In this document: positions 25,146-32,022 of the stretch, in pieces
How positions within the stretch are numbered: the first letter of the stretch is position 1
Layout of the letters: the number at the start of each line of letters is the position of its first letter
Source of the DNA: Bin80 sp964503085
GTDB lineage: Bacteria; Bacteroidota; Rhodothermia; Rhodothermales; Bin80
Assembly (NCBI GenBank): GCA_964503085.1
Contig: CAZCYQ010000042.1
Coordinates: 1-32,022 of the forward strand
DNA length: 32,022 nt
Direction: 5' to 3'
Made by a program: the position numbers and the translations under genes
The notes under the pieces: model-generated
Seen by the model: only the letters and a program-made list of their open reading frames with translations
Told to the model about the DNA's origin: nothing
Databases searched by the model: none

Positions 25146-26518
25146 TATCGGTTGCTCTCCAGGAAGTCATAAAGATCCAGTGTCCCCTCGTGCAGACACC
25201 GATGATTATCGTCATGCGAGTGCAGCACTACGGTCTCGATCGGGCTCTCCGGGTCTACGCTCAATCGCATATCGTCAGCATCCCGTTCAATGTCAAAGTA
25301 GACAACCCCGTCTACGATTGTTTTTTGGTTGACCGCATATATTGAAAGTGGGTGCCGGTCGAAGATTGCGAGATCCCCCTCTTTCCCTACTTCGATAGAG
25401 CCGATTCGATCAGCGACCCCGAGTTGATTCGCAGGGTTTATAGTGATGAGAGATAAGGCTTCGGTGTCAGAGAGGCCACCGTATTTCTGTGATTTTGCCG
25501 CTTCATGATAGAGGTGGCGGTTGAGTTCGCCTGAGTCTGAGTTGATGGACGTAAGAACTCCATTACGAGTGAGAATAGCGGCGTTATAGGCTGTTGAATA
25601 GTAGACTTCAAATTTGTAGGCCCACCAGTCGGCAAAGATAGATGCATATGCACCGAACTCGGCAAGCTCCGGTGCGATCTTGAACCCCTCATTCACATGC
25701 TGAAGCGTAATATGATCAACCCCAAAGTCCTCCAGGACATCAAGCAACATGAGGATCTCGTCTGCGCGATAGGAGTGGCAGTGAATCAGGATATCGCCAG
25801 TTAGAATATCACTCATGACTTCTAGCTGACTGTTGTATGTGGGCGAGATCGCGCGTGGGTTCGATTTTGCTTCCTCTTCGTATAGTGCCCAGGCTTCCTG
25901 ATAGCGTTCGGCTTTTGCAAAGGTCTCGCGCAGTACATACTCAACCCCCATACGTGATGCGGGGCGTTTATTGCTGCCTTGTCCGTGAACGCGTGTAGGA
26001 TTCTCGCCAAGTGCAAACTTTATCGTACGTGGGGCGTCCGCCATTCGAAGTTCATCGGGGTCAAGGAGACCCCATCGGTGTTTGATGGTTTCATTCTGTC
26101 CACCAATCACGTTGGCGGACCCATGCATCACATGGGAAGAAGTTACCCCTCCCGCCAAAGCACGGTAAATAGCAATGCTATATGGATTGAGCACATCACC
26201 TACGGATACCTGGGCGGTGACTGGTGCCGAAGATTCATTAACGTTGCTTATGCCGATATGCGAATGTGCGTCAATGATTCCCGGCATTACGTACATGCCT
26301 GTTGCATCAACCACGGGTATCCCCTGTGGTGCGCTCAGGTTTTCACCAACCTCCGCAATGATACCGTTCTGGATAAGCACATCGGTGTTTTCCAGCGTCC
26401 CATCGGTTACCGTGAGAACTGTGCCGCCGCGAACAAGCACATCTCCGGTTGGCACCTGCGCTAGACAATTGCCCGTAAAGACAAAAATTGCGCTCAGAAA
26501 AAGAGTCTTGAACTTCAT
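25145..26518 (-). CDS. exported metal-dependent amidohydrolase, intact HxH (second of three)
   Basis: With the ATG at 26518 the protein has 457 residues and a signal peptide (MKFKTLFLSAIFVFTGNCLAQ). The metal ligands expected for the COG1228 amidohydrolase family are present: His85 and His87 (PGIIDAHSHIG), His246/His248 (ILIHCHSYRADEI), His274 (LQHVNEG) and Asp328 (INSDSGE). A conserved FALGENPTRV segment lies at 169-177. The family includes imidazolonepropionase-like and dipeptidase-like enzymes; the substrate cannot be read, but the location is periplasmic or extracellular. The frame is open upstream to 26614, inside the preceding gene; 26518 is chosen for the signal peptide and leaves a four-base gap. 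It is flanked on both sides by homologues with damaged metal motifs. Confidence 0.9.
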   Translation of the reverse strand: MKFKTLFLSAIFVFTGNCLAQVPTGDVLVRGGTVLTVTDGTLENTDVLIQNGIIAEVGENLSAPQGIPVVDATGMYVMPGIIDAHSHIGISNVNESSAPVTAQVSVGDVLNPYSIAIYRALAGGVTSSHVMHGSANVIGGQNETIKHRWGLLDPDELRMADAPRTIKFALGENPTRVHGQGSNKRPASRMGVEYVLRETFAKAERYQEAWALYEEEAKSNPRAISPTYNSQLEVMSDILTGDILIHCHSYRADEILMLLDVLEDFGVDHITLQHVNEGFKIAPELAEFGAYASIFADWWAYKFEVYYSTAYNAAILTRNGVLTSINSDSGELNRHLYHEAAKSQKYGGLSDTEALSLITINPANQLGVADRIGSIEVGKEGDLAIFDRHPLSIYAVNQKTIVDGVVYFDIERDADDMRLSVDPESPIETVVLHSHDDNHRCLHEGTLDLYDFLESNR

Positions 26519-26522
26519 GGTA

Positions 26523-28310
26523 TTAATCGTGGTGTTGTGTAGACATATCCGGACCCGATGTCCGCGTTCCGGATACGGTTGCTGTCCCCAACCCTGATAG
26601 GACAAAAGATCCATTCAATGATTCGCCGTCCAGGATCAGTGAAGATTGAGCAGTCCCCATATTGGGTACATCAAATGAGAAGGTCAGTTCGTTGCCATCC
26701 AGAGCAATGTGTTCAAGCGAAAGGGCTTCAGGCTCGATATCAACGCTCAGGTTACCTGACCAGTCGTCATCTGAACCCTCAATGGTTAGTGTTCCACCCA
26801 TATCGCCATCTGGTGTGGAGATGGTTATGCTCCACGTTCCTGCAGGGTTCACGTCGGCATCGGCGTTTTTCCCGGAGCGTTTTCTTGGCGGTTCGATCTC
26901 ATATTTTCGGCCATCCACAAAGACGTACCGAATCTCTGCTTTGTCATCGAAAATGGAGCCCTTTGTTACTACAAGGTTTCCGAGTTTCCCTTCCTCAACG
27001 GTTCCCATACTCGAGGTAAGTCCGAGAATTTGAGCGGGCGTTGTGGTGAGGGCTGCCAGAGCTGCATCTTCGGACAGACCTTCCTGGATCATTTTTCGCA
27101 CATTTCCCAATAACTCTCCCGGTTTCACGCTTCCGGTTGAAAAACCAAAGGTTAGTCCCTCGGATTCGAGTAAATGGGCATTGCCGACATGTGCTTTATA
27201 GGCTATTTCCCGCCGGGCTTCCAGATTTTCCTTTTCTGCTGTAACGTCAATTAAAGAGCTTACACGGAAGTCAGCATCGTAGTCTGGCGCTTCAACCTGG
27301 GGCAATTCCACAGCAGCGTCGGTGAGTGCAGCTTCCGTAGAATCCGATGGCTGTTCCTGCTCACTATCCTCAGGTTCTTCTGGAAGTTCCAGTGTCAGCA
27401 GAAGAGGTAGGTTTGCCGATTTCAGTTTATCCACCGCATCAAAGCTTTGCGTCAACCCGGTGAGCACCATTGGAAAGCCCAATTCCTGCTGGACAGCCAG
27501 TACGCGGTGCAAATCCAATACACTCTCGGTACTAAAGAAGACGGGTCTATCGCCATCCAGTATCGGGAACATTGCGTAGAGTACCGGATCGTATTGTGGC
27601 CGTTCGAGGCCAGCCGGATTTTCGGTATATAGCTGCTCGATTTTCTGGCGTCGTGCTGCTTCCCGGTATAACTGGCGTAGTTTGGCAAGGACTGCCATGT
27701 CTGTGCCAGGGTACATTCTGCGTGCCCCGGAAAGCTGTGCATACAAGGCGGTTTCTCCCCGATAGACCATTTCATTGGCATCGTCACCTGCTAACAGGAT
27801 GATTGCCCCAACGCCGGGCAGCATACGCCCTCTCGGGACGACATGCGCAGCCGTGAAGCCTGCTTCTCGCATAGCCGTGATGCGCTTGTCCTCTGGATCA
27901 AGCAAATTACGCACATCCTGCTGTGGTTGAATCCCAGCCTGTTCATCCGGTGGATAAGCAGGGTCGTCAGGTCGCTCCAGGTTAGGTCGTTCTTTTGGCT
28001 CAGGAATGCCAGTGTGGGAGAGTCCATCAATAAAACCAGCGTAGACCGTAAAGGAGTCAGCGGGTATCTCCAGGGCGTCAAAGGGTATAGCTGCATCCGG
28101 GGCGATGGTAGTGATCAGGCCATCCCGAATGATCACATTGGTTCGTTCCTGGATTTGTCCAGGCGCCTGAACTACGCGGGCATTGGTAAGCGCAATCGTA
28201 CGGGTTACGTCCGGGATGGACTCCCCGCTGTTTACCTGGGCCCTAACAGATGTGCCGAGCAGTATGGCACAAGAAAGAACACCAGCTATGAATCGGCGAT
28301 GAATACGCAT
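26523..28310 (-). CDS. exported amidohydrolase-like protein with partial metal motif and C-terminal beta domain (first of three)
   Basis: The 595-residue protein starts with a signal peptide (MRIHRRFIAGVLSCAILLGTS). The amidohydrolase core has TIALTNARVVQAPG and the barrel entry AGFIDGLSHTG, where Leu97 replaces the first His of HxH while His99 is kept. An acidic insertion lies at about 325-345 (EEPEDSEQEQPSDS). The core ends with TTTPAQILGLTSSMGTVEEGK. About 105 extra residues follow (490-595, including AGTWSITISTPDGDMGG), which read as a beta-rich domain, possibly for binding. It leads the three-gene set, 55 bp downstream of the AAA ATPase and four bases before the next start. As with the third protein, normal hydrolase activity is doubtful. 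Confidence 0.85.
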   Translation of the reverse strand: MRIHRRFIAGVLSCAILLGTSVRAQVNSGESIPDVTRTIALTNARVVQAPGQIQERTNVIIRDGLITTIAPDAAIPFDALEIPADSFTVYAGFIDGLSHTGIPEPKERPNLERPDDPAYPPDEQAGIQPQQDVRNLLDPEDKRITAMREAGFTAAHVVPRGRMLPGVGAIILLAGDDANEMVYRGETALYAQLSGARRMYPGTDMAVLAKLRQLYREAARRQKIEQLYTENPAGLERPQYDPVLYAMFPILDGDRPVFFSTESVLDLHRVLAVQQELGFPMVLTGLTQSFDAVDKLKSANLPLLLTLELPEEPEDSEQEQPSDSTEAALTDAAVELPQVEAPDYDADFRVSSLIDVTAEKENLEARREIAYKAHVGNAHLLESEGLTFGFSTGSVKPGELLGNVRKMIQEGLSEDAALAALTTTPAQILGLTSSMGTVEEGKLGNLVVTKGSIFDDKAEIRYVFVDGRKYEIEPPRKRSGKNADADVNPAGTWSITISTPDGDMGGTLTIEGSDDDWSGNLSVDIEPEALSLEHIALDGNELTFSFDVPNMGTAQSSLILDGESLNGSFVLSGLGTATVSGTRTSGPDMSTQHHD

Positions 28311-28365
28311 GATTTTTGTGCGGACAAATATGGGACAACCATAATAAACATTTCTACCGACTGCG

Positions 28366-30132
28366 TTATACGACCTGCACTTTCAGTTCATTTGCACGTC
28401 GGACAATTTTTGCACGATCCATGGATCGGTACATCTCGGGGAGAGATTTTTTGCTTGTACTTTCCAGAATAGCCACCAGGGTCTGTAATTCCTTCTCCTT
28501 GCTGTTTGCGGGCGGTACGAAATCTTCGACAACAGAAGCTAGGATTTCTGCTGTAACTGCGCCGGGGTCCCCACTGGTTGCGGCGGCGTGGAACTTGGCG
28601 CGCGTTAGGAGTGCCTCCATATCTGCGCCGCTGTAGATTGTATTTCCATTTAGCAGGGCAGGGGGGATATCTTTCTCCGGGATACTTATACTGGTTCTGC
28701 GCATCATGACCTGAAGAAGTTCGAGTCGGTCCTCTGGCGTGGAGGGGTAAAAGAGTGCAATATGTTCCTCTGCACGACCCTGTCGTTTAAGGTCTATCGG
28801 CATTAAATCCGGTCGTGCAGTGATCAGGAAGAAAATGATTCGTCCCCGATGCTCCGGCTTGCTCATGAAAGATGCAATCTGTCCGAAGACTCGTTTGGAT
28901 ACGCCTGAGTCGCCCTCTGCGCTGCGATTACCCAGTGCAGCATCAGCTTCATCAATCATAACTGCCACGGGTGGCATGGCTTCCAGAAGATGTAATATGC
29001 GCTCAAGGTTTCCCTCGGTCTGTCCCTGCCACTGGGAGCGGAAATTTTTCAGCTTGACCATAGGGATGCCAATCTCATTGGCAAAACACGTGATCAGAAA
29101 TGTTTTCCCGGTACCGACCGGTCCGCTCACCAGATATCCCATCGGCATTACATCGTGTATTCCGTGACGCAATGCGTGGGCCGCGTGGCGCAGGTGATTT
29201 TTGGCTTCCGAATGTCCGGCTACATCATCCAGCCCATTTTTAGACTCCACAAACTCCAGCATCCCGAATGCTGCCTCCTCAATCAGGGATTTCTTGAGGG
29301 TTGACATATGCTGGAAGCTGAGATGCGTTTTATTTTCCAGCGTGTCCGCCAGTATGGTGCGTAACTGTGTGTATCCAAGACCAGGGGTTTGCTGTGCCAA
29401 ATGTTCGCAGCTAAGATCAGAATGCTGGGCAAAGAGTGATTCCCGACCCTTGACTGACCACTGGGTAAAGGCGAGGCGATCCTTCTCGTCGGGCAGTGGG
29501 ATATCTATTTCTGCGGTCCAGGGGCTTTGCACATGCTGTTGGTTGAGGTCATTCAGGTTTTCCGCAATCAGACAGACAGTAAAATCATGCCGTAAGAACA
29601 GTGGATCATGTGCCCAGCGTTGCAGACTGATCAGGGCACTGCGATCCTCGGCCGAGTACATTGACGCTTCTGCCATAGGGATGATCGTCTCCGCATAGTC
29701 AATGATGCAGGCGATCCTTTTTCCCGAGCGCAAGCGTAAACGGAAGTAATTGTCCAAAAGGGGAAGTACCTGAGAAGGGTTTCGTGGGCGTTTACCAGCG
29801 TGCTCAGTCCCGAATGCACTGTCGTATCCTGTCAAGGCAAGATTGAAATCCTTTTGCGCCTCCTGGTGGTCCAAAAAATGAATCCCGGCTGCCCGATCAT
29901 AGAACAGCACAATATCTCTGGCGGCAAATAATTCCTTCGCCAAGAAGTGCGTCAGACCGATATAGGTTATCTGGTCTGAACCAGGTTTCTCATATCGAAC
30001 GAGGTCCCGGACATTGCCGTGAAGAACAAACTGGGATAGTGTCTTGGTGAAATATTTTCTTGCAAGCGTCCGGGCCCACCGTGGCAAATGCGACGTGTGC
30101 TGGTCGAGGTCTGATTTCTGGATTGTCTGCAT
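28366..30132 (-). CDS. AAA family ATPase with a degenerate N-terminal module (Ycf46-like)
   Basis: This 588-residue cytoplasmic protein has an N-terminal ATPase-like module (about 30-260) without a Walker A motif but with a Walker B-like IIDYAET, and a C-terminal AAA module. The latter has GPVGTGKT (Walker A, 337-344), VAVMIDEADAA (Walker B), a TARPD sensor (438-442) and the Arg-finger region RQGRAEEHI. FVLHGNVRDLV near residue 35 is also typical of this two-part type, seen in cyanobacterial/plastid Ycf46-like proteins. The substrate is unknown; AAA motors of this kind remodel proteins or complexes. A good promoter lies about 120 bp upstream. It is upstream of three exported amidohydrolases on the same strand, but different compartments make a shared task uncertain. 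Confidence 0.85.
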   Translation of the reverse strand: MQTIQKSDLDQHTSHLPRWARTLARKYFTKTLSQFVLHGNVRDLVRYEKPGSDQITYIGLTHFLAKELFAARDIVLFYDRAAGIHFLDHQEAQKDFNLALTGYDSAFGTEHAGKRPRNPSQVLPLLDNYFRLRLRSGKRIACIIDYAETIIPMAEASMYSAEDRSALISLQRWAHDPLFLRHDFTVCLIAENLNDLNQQHVQSPWTAEIDIPLPDEKDRLAFTQWSVKGRESLFAQHSDLSCEHLAQQTPGLGYTQLRTILADTLENKTHLSFQHMSTLKKSLIEEAAFGMLEFVESKNGLDDVAGHSEAKNHLRHAAHALRHGIHDVMPMGYLVSGPVGTGKTFLITCFANEIGIPMVKLKNFRSQWQGQTEGNLERILHLLEAMPPVAVMIDEADAALGNRSAEGDSGVSKRVFGQIASFMSKPEHRGRIIFFLITARPDLMPIDLKRQGRAEEHIALFYPSTPEDRLELLQVMMRRTSISIPEKDIPPALLNGNTIYSGADMEALLTRAKFHAAATSGDPGAVTAEILASVVEDFVPPANSKEKELQTLVAILESTSKKSLPEMYRSMDRAKIVRRANELKVQVV

Positions 30133-30473
30133 TTCGCACTCTTATGAGTCTAAGGCCTTGGTACGGTTCCCAGTTCTCAAGGATACATTACAGCTCAGCG
30201 TGCCAATTGTTACATGATCCATTGTCAATAGCGTTCAGCCCTGAAACCGATTCATTGTACCCAATAGACAGTCTAGAATCAAGCATTCTTGCGGGTCTGT
30301 TCCGTCAACAGGCTAAGATAACACCAACGGATATGTCGACCCTTGCATAACACTTTGCGTTACTTTCAACCGGCTCAGAGGGATTCAGAAATGGTCATAC
30401 CGAAATGACTAAATTAAGGGAACCCAACGCCGATTGGCCCAGAATAATAAGAGACTGTTAATTGAGGTGAAAA
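30133..30473. other. gene-free spacer with the AAA gene promoter
   Basis: This 341-bp divergent spacer separates the AAA ATPase from the small membrane protein. It holds the promoter listed at 30254-30282 and a weak plus-strand start region. I see no tRNA, repeat or convincing ORF; the plus frame ending at 30350 overlaps the AAA gene and lacks protein-like features. Confidence 0.5.
30254..30282 (-). promoter_or_regulatory. sigma-70-type promoter for the AAA ATPase gene
   Basis: On the minus strand TTGATT (30277-30282) and TACAAT (30254-30259) are exactly 17 bases apart. The start of transcription would fall near 30247, giving a leader of about 115 bases before the ATG at 30132. No strong promoter was seen between this gene and the amidohydrolases, so it may serve all four genes. 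Confidence 0.45.
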
Positions 30474-30713
30474 ATGATTTCATCAGCGGTTTTAATTGTG
30501 GCATGGTTTTTATGGGTTAAGTTCGTAAACCCTGCGTCCGAGCGAGATAAATTCTTCGTAGCATTTGCCGCTTTAGCTATCTGTATTTCAATCGTTTGGA
30601 GTTTTTCAGGCTTTCCTAGCATAGGTGTAGGACTTATGTTTTTGGTCTTGAGTCCTATTGTATTTCAGCGCGGTTTAGACTGGTATCGAAGCATTCAAGT
30701 TAGGAACTGTTGA
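30474..30713 (+). CDS. small hypothetical membrane protein
   Basis: This 79-residue protein has two or three hydrophobic segments (about 3-18, 28-45 and 48-66) joined by a short charged loop (NPASERDKF). A Shine-Dalgarno-like GAGGTG lies six bases before the ATG, better than most genes here, which supports translation. I do not recognise the family. The next gene starts 47 bases downstream on the same strand, so the two could be co-transcribed, but the small protein has no visible link to ATP-grasp chemistry. Confidence 0.55.
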   Translation: MISSAVLIVAWFLWVKFVNPASERDKFFVAFAALAICISIVWSFSGFPSIGVGLMFLVLSPIVFQRGLDWYRSIQVRNC

Positions 30714-30716
30714 ACG

Positions 30717-30730
30717 CCGTTGTGCAACGG
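30717..30730. promoter_or_regulatory. 14-bp dyad upstream of the ATP-grasp gene
   Basis: CCGTTG-TG-CAACGG is a dyad with perfect six-base arms, 30 bases before the ATG at 30761. It could be an operator for a dimeric regulator. A related palindrome, TTGTGCACAA, occurs at 139-148. Confidence 0.25.
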
Positions 30731-30760
30731 TCCCAGGAAGTAACTTTTGCAGAACACGAG

Positions 30761-32022
30761 ATGGTGTCGAAAGCAGATACATCAGTGACGGCACCCACAC
30801 CGAGCCCGGGTAATTTGGGCACCACGGCGCACCTGTCTTTCGATCGCGCAAGGCCAAGCGTGGCCAGTCCCGCCGTTGCCGGCACAGGGGCGTTTACTCA
30901 TTATTCGATAGACAGCCGTTTCCGTGACGAGATGTTTCGCAGCGATGGGACGTTACGGGCGGCAACGGAACAATTAGGCACGGCTCTTAGCAACGCCACT
31001 CCGGAGCAGTTGATGCAGCTTCAGGACGGCGTACGGCGGCAATTCCTTCACGAGGGGATCACCTTTACTGTCATCGGTGCAGAAGAAGCTGCCGAACAGA
31101 TTATCCCTATTGACTGTGTGCCGCGGGTCATAACTGCTTCTGAATGGGACCATATTGATCGGGGGCTTCGACAACGTCTGCACGCACTCAACCTGTTCCT
31201 GAAGGATATCTATCACGAAGGGAGGTCGTTGCGCGACGGTATCGTGCCCCATGACTTGGTTTTGGGATGTCCTCAGTATCGAGTGGAGATGTTGGGCACA
31301 AAGGTACCCCACGATGCTTATGTGTCCGTTTGCGGCACCGATATTGTCCGTACCCATGATGGATTTGCCGTTCTCGAGGACAACCTTCGTGTACCGTCCG
31401 GGGTCTCTTATATGCTCGCTTGCCGTGCTGCAATAAAGCAGGTAATGCCACGACTGTACCGGGCACATAACGTGCGGGAGGTTCTTCCATATCCAGCGCG
31501 ACTTTACTCCCAACTAGCCTCACTCGTGACTTGGACACAGACGCCGCGGGTAGCCGTGCTGACCCCAGGCCAGTACAACTCAGCATACTACGAACATGCC
31601 TTTCTCGCGGGCGAGATGGGCGCCGAGCTCGTTGAAGGACGAGACCTGGTCGTGCATGACGGTCTGGTATTCATGCGAACCGTCACGGGACTCAAGAGAA
31701 TTGATGTGATCTACCGAAGAGTGGATGACGACTTTCTGGATCCGGTGACTTTTCGTAGTGATTCTCTCTTGGGAGTACCAGGCCTTTTTCATGCATACAG
31801 GGCGGGTAACGTTGTAATTGCAAATGCTCCTGGTACTGGCGTAGCTGATGATAAGGCGCTTTATGCCTACGTGCCTGACCTCATTCGGTATTTTCTTGCA
31901 GAGGAGCCGATTCTTGCCAATGTCGAGACTTACCTCTGCAGGACCGCCGAGGGGTTAACTTATACGCTGGAGCCTCTTGCAAAACTCTCAAATCGGGGGA
32001 TTTTTCGAAGATTTTGTTTTTA
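30761..32022 (+). CDS. circularly permuted ATP-grasp protein, type 2 (DUF404/DUF407), partial
   Basis: One plus frame stays open from the ATG at 30761 to the window end (420 codons). Landmarks fit CP_ATPgrasp_2 proteins: GITFTVIGAEEAAEQIIPID, PRVITASEWDHIDRGLRQR and ALNLFLKDIYHEG, then VLEDNLRVPSGVSYM (acceptor-site region), PRVAVLTPGQYNSAYYEH, IYRRVDDDFLDP and VIANAPGTGVADDKALYAY. These proteins are thought to join amino acids or peptides using ATP and are usually encoded beside an alpha-E (DUF403) protein and a transglutaminase-like protein; none is in view. A Pro/Ser/Thr-rich N-terminal extension of about 45 residues precedes the core. No Shine-Dalgarno site is clear; GTG 30722 is another possible start. 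The last 15 codons do not match the expected ELVVKP region. Confidence 0.8.
   Translation, partial: MVSKADTSVTAPTPSPGNLGTTAHLSFDRARPSVASPAVAGTGAFTHYSIDSRFRDEMFRSDGTLRAATEQLGTALSNATPEQLMQLQDGVRRQFLHEGITFTVIGAEEAAEQIIPIDCVPRVITASEWDHIDRGLRQRLHALNLFLKDIYHEGRSLRDGIVPHDLVLGCPQYRVEMLGTKVPHDAYVSVCGTDIVRTHDGFAVLEDNLRVPSGVSYMLACRAAIKQVMPRLYRAHNVREVLPYPARLYSQLASLVTWTQTPRVAVLTPGQYNSAYYEHAFLAGEMGAELVEGRDLVVHDGLVFMRTVTGLKRIDVIYRRVDDDFLDPVTFRSDSLLGVPGLFHAYRAGNVVIANAPGTGVADDKALYAYVPDLIRYFLAEEPILANVETYLCRTAEGLTYTLEPLAKLSNRGIFRRFCF

Noticed and set aside
25979..26464. 161-codon plus-strand frame inside the second amidohydrolase gene
   Set aside because: It is antisense to a strongly supported gene and reads as a shadow, with uneven composition.
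30060..30350. 96-codon plus-strand frame overlapping the start of the AAA gene
   Set aside because: It begins inside the AAA coding region antisense, has no ribosome binding site and no family resemblance.
30133..30473. Possible tRNA or small RNA in the longest promoter spacer
   Set aside because: No cloverleaf arms, no T-loop consensus and no hairpin followed by a T-run could be found.

Overview
The window reads as chromosomal DNA of a free-living Gram-negative bacterium, most likely from the Bacteroidota/Rhodothermota side of the tree. This placement is an inference. It rests on an SSB ending in EDDLPF, ssb lying near a GldE-like CNNM/CBS gene, a family of exported COG1228-type amidohydrolases, lipoprotein signal peptides, few Shine-Dalgarno sites, and mid-range base composition. 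No tRNA, rRNA, CRISPR array, transposase or phage gene was found. Most genes are housekeeping or general metabolism.

Layout. 1-175: edge sequence with one strong ribosome binding site on the minus strand. 176-1744 (minus): a stand-alone glutamine amidotransferase and a ZIP-like metal permease. 1745-2194: no intact gene, two possible converging gene ends. 2195-4007 (plus): prmC and a nitrilase-superfamily hydrolase lacking the usual catalytic Lys. 3950-5637 (minus): a GT4 glycosyltransferase coupled to a thioredoxin-like lipoprotein. 5708-13658 (plus): a tightly packed run plsC, htrA, aroC, valS and a NodU-type carbamoyltransferase, with three junctions overlapping or nearly touching. 13659-14077: a decayed reading frame resembling a CHAT domain. 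14078-15532 (minus): an exported sulfatase. 15764-16873 (minus): an E1-like adenylyltransferase fused to rhodanese. 17086-17562 (plus): a small lipoprotein of NTF2-like size. 17566-22816 (minus): purF, a GldE/CorC-like membrane protein, a sodium:neurotransmitter-type symporter and ssb. 22933-23724 (plus): mazG. 23835-30132 (minus): three consecutive exported amidohydrolases preceded by a two-module AAA ATPase. 30474-32022 (plus): a small membrane protein and the first two thirds of a circularly permuted ATP-grasp protein that runs off the window.

The most notable block is 23835-28310. Three homologous exported amidohydrolases are joined by a 4-nt gap and a TAATG stop-start overlap. Only the middle one keeps the HxH metal motif; the upstream one has lost the first His and the downstream one has lost both. 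This looks like one active enzyme with two degenerate partners and may be a hetero-oligomer. Other points of interest are the Lys-to-Met change in the hydrolase at 3102-4007, the WMSKS signature in ValRS, and the CHAT-like remnant.
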